From positions 58,457 to 122,456 of the forward strand of contig JAVBTR010000023.1 of assembly GCA_031556065.1 (NCBI GenBank): 64,000 nucleotides of DNA. Reading direction: 5' to 3'. Source of the DNA: JAVBTR01 sp031556065. Its GTDB lineage: Bacteria; Bacillota; Clostridia; Christensenellales; Aristaeellaceae. Below are positions 8,920 to 15,494 of this stretch, one piece after another; position 1 is the first letter of the stretch; the number at the start of each line of letters is the position of its first letter. The notes under the pieces are model-generated. The model saw only the letters and a list, made by a program, of their open reading frames with translations, made no database searches and had not been told where the DNA came from. The translations under genes were made by a program, and so were the position numbers.

Positions 8920-10005
8920 CTATAGTGAGTAACGGTCAGCCAAATCATCAATAATACGACTTTGGGGATAAAGCCAGCTTGAGAATTCTTCCAAGCTGGC
9001 TTTATTTCCTTTGACCAGCTTTTTTCGTTGCAAAGCTTCCTTTTTAAAGGCAGTGAAGGCTGCTTGCATCTGTTCTAATATTTCAGGTGGAAACCGGGGA
9101 GTTTTCTTTGCCCGGTTGATTTTGTTTTGCCAGTTTTGCCGTTCGTTTTTATATCGCAGATCATACAGGTTTTCTCGGGCTCGTTCATCGAAAACCCGTT
9201 TGTTTTCCAGCGCTTGCGTTTTGCGGCACTTATCGCTGCAAAGCTCATAGCGCAGGCTATCGGCCAGAAAAATGCCCCAGCACACTCTACACCTGCAAAG
9301 GTGCAGCCCCCAATCGTTCAGACGGTTTCGATAATAGGTGACCAGCGGGAAAAACGAGTTGTATGCTGCGACACATTCACTTGAGCGCAATTTATCCGGA
9401 TACCAAAGATCAAGTCTAAGATCCTCCATCGGAATTTGCCCCCATGACTGATCGGTCAGTTTATAGGACTTCACTTTACGGCTTCTGTTGTAGAAACTGA
9501 TCAGCTCTGTTTTAAAAGGAATGATGAGGTCTGAGCACTTGCGAAGAAAACCCTCGCTGGCAGTATTGCGATCTCGTACCATGCGTGTTTTCAAATACTC
9601 ATTCCAGATGCGCAAAGCGGCGTACATTTTTTCCGGATCGCCGGATTCAAATTGCTCGCTAAAGAATTTGCTGGCGGTTTGCTCCAGCGCTGGTTGATTC
9701 CAGCGGTTGGTATGCAGCGCATTGTAAAGTGGCATTAACCCTGATAGGCTCCATTCGCCTTTCTCGTCATGCACAAAATCCAATATGAAAGTGCCGAGTG
9801 GCCGTGTGATATCGCAAAACACATCGGCCTTAGCATTTCCTTCCAAGCGGGATCTGATTGAGTATTCATCTCCGATCAGGATCCGCTCTTTTCTTTTCTT
9901 ATGTCCGAGGATGCGGATGCTGGCATTATCCAAGCGTGGCTGGATGAGCATGAAGGCTGGAAGGTCTGCTCCATGATGATTTATCGGGAAGCCTTTGGCA
10001 ACCAC
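8920..10005 (-). CDS. Uncharacterised zinc-finger protein, probably missing its native N-terminus
   Basis: I do not recognise a function. The open frame encodes 361 residues with a cysteine cluster near residues 237-261 (C-R-C-R-V-C, then C-S-D-K-C), likely a zinc-binding site, followed by a lysine/arginine-rich helical tail. Similar uncharacterised Firmicutes proteins occur near mobile elements (from memory, possibly DUF6076). The first 35 or so codons run antisense through a VapE remnant (9901-10233). No other start lies between there and a Met near residue 90, so the true N-terminus appears to have been lost at a junction near 9895. No ribosome-binding site was convincing. It is probably a decayed mobile-element gene. 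Confidence 0.5.
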   Translation of the reverse strand: MVAKGFPINHHGADLPAFMLIQPRLDNASIRILGHKKRKERILIGDEYSIRSRLEGNAKADVFCDITRPLGTFILDFVHDEKGEWSLSGLMPLYNALHTNRWNQPALEQTASKFFSEQFESGDPEKMYAALRIWNEYLKTRMVRDRNTASEGFLRKCSDLIIPFKTELISFYNRSRKVKSYKLTDQSWGQIPMEDLRLDLWYPDKLRSSECVAAYNSFFPLVTYYRNRLNDWGLHLCRCRVCWGIFLADSLRYELCSDKCRKTQALENKRVFDERARENLYDLRYKNERQNWQNKINRAKKTPRFPPEILEQMQAAFTAFKKEALQRKKLVKGNKASLEEFSSWLYPQSRIIDDLADRYSL

Positions 10006-10233
10006 CTCTCAAAGCCTACGCGGATCGAAACAGACCGTATCTGCGAGATCATGAACACGTCTATCGTAGGTTGGGAGCCTGGGCCAACAGCCCGGTTCCC
10101 CGAATATGGCACGCAGCGCACATGGGTTTGTGTAAACAAAGGCTGTAAACGGGAGGATAACCCTACTGATCAGGCTACCGGGTATCGCATACTCACGGAG
10201 GAGGAAACCAAGCAATTGGAGATGCCATTCTAA
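9901..10233 (+). pseudogene. C-terminal remnant of a phage/ICE VapE-type (virulence-associated E) helicase
   Basis: The 110-residue frame matches the tail of VapE-family phage replication proteins: I-x-Q-A-W-L-D then REAFG, PTRIETDRICEIMN, a GW, and RFPEYGTQRTWV. The family's P-loop ATPase core is absent, and the ATG at 9901 has no convincing ribosome-binding site, so this is a 5' truncated remnant. It overlaps the preceding minus-strand ORF antisense by 105 bp, which suggests a deletion joined two unrelated mobile-element pieces here. Confidence 0.6.
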
Positions 10234-10250
10234 CGAAAAACCACTTTCCT

Positions 10251-10418
10251 GTTTACCTCCGTTTACAACCCGTTTACAAAAGAATCCTTGAATTTCAATG
10301 CCTTAAGGCTCTTTGTAAACGGTAAACAGGATATTCAAGAAAAAGAATTATTTAAAAGAATGGGGGAATGCAAAACAGCAAATCAGTCTTTTGCAGCCCG
10401 TTTACAGCTGCCGTTTAC
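10251..10418. repeat. Cluster of seven GTTTAC/GTAAAC hexamers
   Basis: GTTTAC starts at 10251, 10261, 10272, 10400 and 10413. The inverse GTAAAC starts at 10315 and 10322. This is seven copies in 168 bp in a non-coding stretch between the VapE remnant and the small ORF at 10485. The arrangement resembles iterons or operator sites of a mobile element, but the function is inferred only. Confidence 0.55.
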
Positions 10419-10484
10419 AAGCAATCATATCCAAAGTTTGTCCAAACATAAGCTTTAGCAAGACGAAAGAAAGGAGGATGCCCT

Positions 10485-10688
10485 CTGGAGATCATTGTCC
10501 ATTACCCTAAAACGGAAGAAGGAATGCAGGAACTCGCCAGACGGGTATCCTCCGTTCAAGCGGCTTTCGTATGTGAACGTTTGAAATCGTTGCAGTGCCC
10601 GAAGGAGCAAAAACTGGAGCTGCTTGAAAGGGTGCTTCGCATATCGGAACAAGCAGAAAAAGAAGAGCAGCAAAAGGGTGATGGTTAA
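10485..10688 (+). CDS. Small phage-like protein, apparent CTG start
   Basis: This 67-codon frame begins LEIIVHYPKTEEG and continues with QELARRV and CPKEQKLELLERV. It resembles small proteins of unknown function from Clostridial phages and integrative elements that begin with E-I-x-V-H-Y-P. A strong AAGGAGG (10471-10477) lies 7 nt upstream of CTG 10485, and no ATG, GTG or TTG is in frame before Met14 at 10524. It is either translated from CTG or its start codon has decayed. A competing ATG at 10479 gives only ten codons. It is part of the mobile-element debris. Confidence 0.5.
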   Translation: MEIIVHYPKTEEGMQELARRVSSVQAAFVCERLKSLQCPKEQKLELLERVLRISEQAEKEEQQKGDG

Positions 10689-10703
10689 ATGCTGTCATTC
10701 TTT

Positions 10704-11147
10704 TTAAATGAATGGCTTTAACCCATTGGGATAGAGAAGTGCAAAGGAGTTCCGCTCTATACGCGTTTTCTCGGTTTCCCAGTGATAGAGAGTGCTGGGG
10801 GAGATCCCGATTTGCTCAGACAACTCTTTGCGAGTGATATGCCTTGCTTCGTAAAGTGCCAGCAGGCTATCCCGTTGCCCTTGCTTCATGAAGCGATAGT
10901 AATCATCCAATAGGAGATCCTCGTCGATTCCAAGAATCTGGGCAATTTGGGTAAGCTTGTCCAACGGGTGGTATTGATACTTGCCGAGCTCATAATAAAA
11001 GTAAGTATTTGAGTTGATGCCCAATGCTTCAGCCACTTCATCTTGGGTCAGGTTGGCTTGGTAGCGGTAGTAGCGAATGCGTTCGCCAACAGTTTTGATA
11101 TCGTTGGGGTTTTTGTATTTGAGTAAAAAGCGTTCAGAGTTGGTCAT
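10704..11147 (-). CDS. XRE-family regulator with two helix-turn-helix segments
   Basis: Starting at Met 11147 (MTNSERF...) the protein has 147 residues. The first HTH lies near residues 22-60 (VGERIRYYR...LTQDEVAEALGI) with NTYFYYELGKY as recognition region. A second HTH-like segment lies near 100-135 (ITRKELSEQIGISPSTLYHWE). It is probably a DNA-binding repressor of a mobile element. The open frame continues upstream to 11348, but that stretch overlaps the sigK remnant in another frame and shows no recognisable domain, so I left it out. The ribosome-binding site is weak (GAAGAAG). Confidence 0.7.
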   Translation of the reverse strand: MTNSERFLLKYKNPNDIKTVGERIRYYRYQANLTQDEVAEALGINSNTYFYYELGKYQYHPLDKLTQIAQILGIDEDLLLDDYYRFMKQGQRDSLLALYEARHITRKELSEQIGISPSTLYHWETEKTRIERNSFALLYPNGLKPFI

Positions 11148-11241
11148 TCTTCTTCGGTTGGATAAAGAAATGGTTTCGACATACAATGGCGCACAGAAAA
11201 CGGTGGCTCTGACCTGCTTGACCATCAGGTATAGATGATTG

Positions 11242-11655
11242 TCAAGGTAGCGGGTAATACGCCAGCATGAGGCGTTTTGGGCTTCCTTTGAAACCGTCCC
11301 GTGAGAGCCAAAGAGTGATAATTGGTTTTTCAATGCACCGTGCAGCATAATTAGAAAGACTGCCGCTTTGGGGCTTGTAGCTGCCGATGGCTTTAATCAG
11401 TCCCACGGCGCCTACGGAGATCAGATCGTCCTGTGTGTAACCGGGAACGGTGTATTTTTTTGTAATATGCACCACCAGACGAAGGTTGTGTTCAATGAGC
11501 TTATGCCGGGCCGCTTCGTCGCCAGCGAACATTTTTTCCACGCATTCCTGCTCATCCTGATGGGACAGGGGTTTTGGGAAAACGGAATTGCTTTGTATAT
11601 AGCCAAGGAAAAACAAACAATCTTGAATGAGCCACACAAAAAATGAAAAGAGCAT
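11242..11655 (-). pseudogene. sigK: sigK N-terminal half (pro-sigma-K), cut off after residue 109
   Basis: Sigma-K directs late mother-cell transcription during sporulation. Starting at 11655, after a G-rich site AAGGGGGG, the frame shows the hydrophobic pro-sequence (about residues 1-20), then FPKPL, KLIEHNLRLVVHI, DDLISVGAVGLIKAI and YAARCIE, all typical of sigma-K region 2. Similarity stops exactly at E109 (11329-11331). The expected continuation NEILMH and all of regions 3 and 4 are missing. The frame then runs through unrelated sequence to a stop at 11242. In Bacillus subtilis the skin element splits sigK within that E-N-E triplet. The 3' half is not found in this window. Either it lies beyond a skin-like element elsewhere or the gene is dead. 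Confidence 0.85.
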
Positions 11656-11707
11656 AAAAAGCCCCCCTTCCATAAGAAAACCTATGTTTTCAGGATGGGG
11701 GGTATGC

Positions 11708-12526
11708 TTAAAGGGCTTGGCACTTTTGGCAGATGTAAGAGCCGGTGGAGCCTGTTTTAATAAAGGTGATTGGGGTTTGGCAGTGGGGGCAAGGTCGGTT
11801 TTCACGGTAGCCGATAAAAAAGTCATCTGGCTTTTGCTTGCCCTTGTTCCCGAAAAAATCCATTTCGTAATCGTAAAGTCCGTTTGCTATGGCTTGCTTT
11901 AAAACAGTTTGGATGGCATTGTACAGGGCGGTGGTTTCAGTCCCTGTCAAAGTGGGGATCAAGCGTTTTGGGTGCAGGCACGCCATAAAAAGAATGTCGT
12001 GCATGTACATGTTGCCAATGCCGCCGATGTTGCGCTGGTTAAGCAAAAAAGCTTTGATCTGCCCTTTTTTACCTTGGAGGAGATTTAGAAAATAGGGCAA
12101 GGTAAAAACCGGGGAAAAGGGATCCGGGGCGATATCGCAGGTGTAGGGCTCTGTTTCTAATTCAGCATCGCTGCAAATGAGATAATGGCCGAACCACCAG
12201 AAACGCACAGTATAGCCTGTGCCATTTTGTAGCAAAACCTTGATCTGGTATTTGCCGGTGATGCTTTCTTGGCTTTTAAAGTATAGCATATCCGCCCCCA
12301 TGCCCAGGGATAAAAGCAGGTTCTGGCCGTTTGAAAGCCGGTGGATAAACCATTTGCCCTTGGTGGTGATTTCTTCGATCACAGCGCCGGCAGCCCTGCT
12401 TGCAAAGACTTCAGGGCTGGAATTCAAGCATTTTTCCTGCTGGAATTCAAAACCTTGAATGGTTTGGCCTTTAAGTGTCTGGTTCATTTGCCCTGCAAAG
12501 GTGACAATCTCCGGAAGCTCGGCCAT
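11708..12526 (-). CDS. Fpg/Nei-family DNA glycosylase-like protein lacking the N-terminal catalytic proline
   Basis: Fpg (MutM) proteins excise oxidised purines using the amino group of Pro2 as nucleophile. This 272-residue protein has the fold markers: an ELPE start, the helix-two-turn-helix NQRNIGGIGNMY near residue 170, and a C-terminal zinc finger (CPHC ... CQKC). However, it begins M-A-E-L-P-E, so residue 2 is alanine instead of proline; the following glutamate is kept. A Firmicutes subgroup with M-I-E-L-P-E starts is known to me, so this is probably a diverged paralogue whose activity is uncertain. Its ATG overlaps the stop of the upstream U32 gene by one base. Confidence 0.82.
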   Translation of the reverse strand: MAELPEIVTFAGQMNQTLKGQTIQGFEFQQEKCLNSSPEVFASRAAGAVIEEITTKGKWFIHRLSNGQNLLLSLGMGADMLYFKSQESITGKYQIKVLLQNGTGYTVRFWWFGHYLICSDAELETEPYTCDIAPDPFSPVFTLPYFLNLLQGKKGQIKAFLLNQRNIGGIGNMYMHDILFMACLHPKRLIPTLTGTETTALYNAIQTVLKQAIANGLYDYEMDFFGNKGKQKPDDFFIGYRENRPCPHCQTPITFIKTGSTGSYICQKCQAL

Positions 12527-13767
12527 TACTGGGCCTCCTTATGGTTGCGCACTGGTCCGCGAATAAAATCCCCGTCCTGAACATCGAAAGGGAAGACCAT
12601 GTCCACCTGGGTGTTGGCTACCCCATGGGTTTGGACGCTTTCGCCGGTTTCTCTTAGGACCATGGATGGGGGCACATAAGGGAATACCCTATGAGGGGTT
12701 AAAACTTCTAACTCATCGCCTACATAAAAGCGGTTTTTAAGCAACACTATGGCGGTTTCGCCAGCCTTGGCGCCCGTTTCTACCTGGGCCACATATTCCA
12801 TGGATTGAATGAAGCCCCGGGCTCCGCCGCATATTTCCGGCGGCTTTTCCGCAAAGCCCGTGCTATAGTTGCGGTGGCTGGCCTTTTCCAGTTCGTTCAT
12901 AAGCATGGGAAGCTTACTCTTAAAGGCTTCAAGGCTCTGGGCTAGCGCGTCCAACCCTTGGCGGTAGGCAGAAACCACTGTTGCCACGTAATATTCCGTT
13001 TTCATGCGGCCTTCGATTTTAAGGGAAGACAGGCCGCTGGCCACCAATTGGGGCAAAAGGGGCATCAGGTTTAAATCTTGAGCGGAGAAGATATAAGTGC
13101 CGTTTAGGTCTTCCGAAACGGGCAGATACTCGCCAGGGCGTTTTTGCTCTACCACGGCGTATTGCCAGCGGCAGGGCTGGGCGCAGGCGCCCTGGTTGCC
13201 CCCACGGCCCGTAAGTGCGTTGGATAAAAGACAGCGGCCCGAATAAGCCATACAGGAAGCCCCGTGGCAGAAGGCTTCTATTTCCATTTGGGGCAAGGCT
13301 TTCTTCATGGCAGCCATTTGCTTTATGTTCATTTCTCGTGCCACGATCACACGGGTAACCCCCATCTGGGCGTAAACCTTAGCGGCTGCGGTGTTTAGCG
13401 TATTGGCCTGGGTGCTGATGTGGATGGGCAGCAGGGGCACTTGCGCCCTTAGGGTGGCCACAGCGCCCAAATCCGATACAATGGCGGCATCTACACCCGT
13501 TTTCAGGGCAGCCTTGGCGGCCTGAACAAAGCCTTCCATATCCTCATCGAAAGGATAGGCATTCATGGTCACGTAGAATTTTTTGCCAAGGCTGTGGCAG
13601 CAGGAAACCGCTTCGCTTAGTTCTTGGATGGAGAAGTTGCCTGCGAAGGCGCGCAGGCCATAGCGCTGCATTCCACCATAGACTGCGTCTGCGCCGTAGC
13701 GCAAAGCAGCCTTTAATTGGGGCATAGCACCGGCGGGAGCCAGTAGCTCGGGGAGTTGATTAAGCAT
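12526..13767 (-). CDS. Peptidase U32-family protein (TrhP/RlhA-type)
   Basis: U32 proteins, once called collagenases, include TrhP and RlhA, which hydroxylate tRNA wobble uridine or 23S rRNA cytidine using prephenate-derived chemistry. The 413-residue sequence has the TIM-barrel start ELLAPAG near residue 6, GADAVYGG near 26, and the diagnostic cysteine block AFCHGASC...SGRC...GACAQPCRW near 165-200, then LKIEGRMK near 250. Paired U32 genes are common; only one is seen here. It overlaps mltG and the Fpg-like gene by one base at each side, so the three are probably one operon. TrhP-like tRNA hydroxylation is the likeliest role, by family only. Confidence 0.85.
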   Translation of the reverse strand: MLNQLPELLAPAGAMPQLKAALRYGADAVYGGMQRYGLRAFAGNFSIQELSEAVSCCHSLGKKFYVTMNAYPFDEDMEGFVQAAKAALKTGVDAAIVSDLGAVATLRAQVPLLPIHISTQANTLNTAAAKVYAQMGVTRVIVAREMNIKQMAAMKKALPQMEIEAFCHGASCMAYSGRCLLSNALTGRGGNQGACAQPCRWQYAVVEQKRPGEYLPVSEDLNGTYIFSAQDLNLMPLLPQLVASGLSSLKIEGRMKTEYYVATVVSAYRQGLDALAQSLEAFKSKLPMLMNELEKASHRNYSTGFAEKPPEICGGARGFIQSMEYVAQVETGAKAGETAIVLLKNRFYVGDELEVLTPHRVFPYVPPSMVLRETGESVQTHGVANTQVDMVFPFDVQDGDFIRGPVRNHKEAQ

Positions 13768-14948
13768 TATAACCCTCTTTTTTCATCATATGCTTTCCAT
13801 AGGGGCGCGTAAATGGCAGATGCTTCTTCGTGCTCTTTAAGGTTTTTCGAGAAGTGCAGCTCTCCCGTATCCGGGTCTTTGGAGCAGAAGTATTTGTACT
13901 TTTCTGCAATAAAGGTTTCATCCGGGTATAAAGCGGCGGTAATGGCGCTTTGGGAAGGGCTGCAAATGGGACCCAAGGGCAAGCCGGTGTTTTTGTAAGT
14001 ATTATAAAGGGAATTAATGGCTGTATCGTCGTTGCTTAATGCCATTTTGCGTACGCCTGTTACATAGTGGATGGTTACGTCCGAACCAAGGGGTATTTTC
14101 TCTTTCAAACGGTTATGGAATACGGCGGAAACCTTGGTAAAGTCTGCTGTTTTGGCTTCCTTTTCGATCAGCGACGCCAGGGTGATGATCTGATCCATGG
14201 TCATATTAAGCTCTGCGGCTCGATCGTGGTAGGCGGAGGGATAAATCGCTTCCGTCTGGCTTAAAAGCTTTTTAATAATGGTTTCAGCGGTGGCATTGGT
14301 GTAGATTTCGTACGTATTGGGGGAAAGGTAGCCTTCCAGGACATATTTGCGCTGGCTAACGTTTTGGGATTTAAGCACTTCGTCCACATAATAATAATCC
14401 TTGAACGCTTCCCCGGTTTTGCACAGGTTCAAGAATTCTTGTTTATCGACGATTATACCATCCTGGGCAAATTTTGCGGCGATATCTTCAATGCTCCAGC
14501 CAGGAATCACGGTGATTTTCCGTGTGATGGGTTTTCCGTCGCCGGTGGTTAATTGGTCGATAATCTGGGTCATATTCATAGAACGGCTTAACTTGTATTC
14601 TCCGGCCTGGATTTTTTGGCCGAAACCAAGAAAATCGCAATAGTATTTAAAAACACTGCTGTTGTGAACCAGAGACTGGCTTTCAAGGTTCTTGGATACC
14701 TTTGTAAGGCTGGAGCCGCTTTCAATGGAAAAGATGATCTCTTGGGTATCCTGCGGATTGGTAGCAGCAAAAAAATGGCTGTCCACATAGTTCCAGCCGG
14801 TCATAACCACACCCAGGACTACCAGTAAGGCGCCCAGGGTGACAAGAATAGGCCGCAGGATCAGCCAAAGGCCGGAATACCAGTAAAAGCCGTATTGCCG
14901 TTCATCCCTAAGGGATTGATGGGTATATTCCTTGCGTTGTTTTTTCAA
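13767..14948 (-). CDS. mltG: Endolytic murein transglycosylase MltG
   Basis: MltG cleaves nascent peptidoglycan strands at the outer face of the membrane and sets glycan length. The 393-residue protein has a basic cytoplasmic start, one transmembrane helix near 30-52, a LysM-like segment (about 75-140, LTKVSKNL...AGEYKL), and the YceG catalytic domain. The motif LASLIEKEA places the predicted catalytic glutamate at E262. LPLGPICSPS near 320 is the conserved substrate-loop signature. It lies 20 nt after ylbF and overlaps the U32 gene, the usual Firmicutes neighbourhood for mltG. Confidence 0.95.
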   Translation of the reverse strand: MKKQRKEYTHQSLRDERQYGFYWYSGLWLILRPILVTLGALLVVLGVVMTGWNYVDSHFFAATNPQDTQEIIFSIESGSSLTKVSKNLESQSLVHNSSVFKYYCDFLGFGQKIQAGEYKLSRSMNMTQIIDQLTTGDGKPITRKITVIPGWSIEDIAAKFAQDGIIVDKQEFLNLCKTGEAFKDYYYVDEVLKSQNVSQRKYVLEGYLSPNTYEIYTNATAETIIKKLLSQTEAIYPSAYHDRAAELNMTMDQIITLASLIEKEAKTADFTKVSAVFHNRLKEKIPLGSDVTIHYVTGVRKMALSNDDTAINSLYNTYKNTGLPLGPICSPSQSAITAALYPDETFIAEKYKYFCSKDPDTGELHFSKNLKEHEEASAIYAPLWKAYDEKRGL

Positions 14949-14968
14949 GGTATGACCTCCCGATTGGA

Positions 14969-15313
14969 TTAGACGCCGGGGAGTTCCAGTTCCAGCCCCG
15001 CGGCATCTGTGATGATTTTGAACACATCGCTCATGGATTGCTGAAGGCGCATTTCACTTAAAAGAAACTGCGATACTTCAGGCTTGGTGAATAAAAGAGT
15101 GGATATGCCTTGGAACCGCTGCATATCGGTTTCGTTAGGGGCTTGGCCGCCCATGGTGGCGAGTTGCAGGGCCATTTGGAGTTTGCGGTATTCCTTAATC
15201 AGTGCCGCAGTGGTGTCATCGGCCATGACTTCGGATTTGAGACGGTGATAGTCTTTGTATTCTTCGCTTTGTTTAATCGCGTTGGCTAAAGTATGGGCTG
15301 CGGAATATTCCAT
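14969..15313 (-). CDS. ylbF: YlbF/YmcA-family regulatory protein
   Basis: YlbF-family proteins are small helical partners of RNase Y that influence mRNA maturation, sporulation, competence and biofilm genes in Bacillus. From Met 15313 (AAAGGATG upstream) the 114-residue protein is almost all helical, with AHTLANAIKQSEEYKDY and a KLQMALQL core typical of Com_YlbF. The frame extends 17 codons further upstream without a better site. It sits between the RNase J gene and mltG, so RNA-decay genes cluster here. Confidence 0.8.
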   Translation of the reverse strand: MEYSAAHTLANAIKQSEEYKDYHRLKSEVMADDTTAALIKEYRKLQMALQLATMGGQAPNETDMQRFQGISTLLFTKPEVSQFLLSEMRLQQSMSDVFKIITDAAGLELELPGV

Positions 15314-15373
15314 GGTGCACATCCTTTCAAATAGATAACGAGTAATAAGTAGATTTCGTTGCAAAAAATGATG

Positions 15374-15425
15374 GGATCAAAAGGATATATCCCTTCGCAG
15401 GCGCCAAGGGCAGTGCCCTTGATCC
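15374..15425. repeat. Structured intergenic element of nested hairpins
   Basis: GGATCAA (15374-15380) pairs with TTGATCC (15419-15425). Inside are the palindrome GGATATATCC (15383-15392) and AAGGGC/GCCCTT (15406-15411 and 15415-15420). It is non-coding and lies between ylbF and the rnj terminator. It resembles in style the GC-rich hairpins after lepA and at the window end. Confidence 0.45.
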
Positions 15426-15440
15426 TTGCTTCTTAATTGT

Positions 15441-15476
15441 AAAGGGGCTTGTGCATGGTGTTTGCACAGCCCCTTT
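15441..15476 (-). terminator. Terminator of RNase J gene
   Basis: AAAGGGGCTTGTGCA (from 15441) pairs with TGCACAGCCCCTTT (to 15476) with one bulge. On the minus strand the stem ends in TTT and an AT-rich stretch. It lies 19 nt past the rnj stop codon. Confidence 0.75.
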
Positions 15477-15494
15477 ATTCTACCCTAATTTTGC

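Noticed and set aside
10009..10215. 68-residue minus-strand frame
   Set aside because: It is antisense to the VapE remnant, with no motif of its own.
8203..11330. sigK C-terminal half in the neighbouring region
   Set aside because: All frames were read; none shows sigma region 3 or 4 sequence or an SRSYVSRIE-type HTH.
11148..11348. N-terminal extension of the XRE ORF
   Set aside because: It overlaps the sigK remnant in another frame and shows no domain; the start at Met 11147 gives a normal XRE protein.
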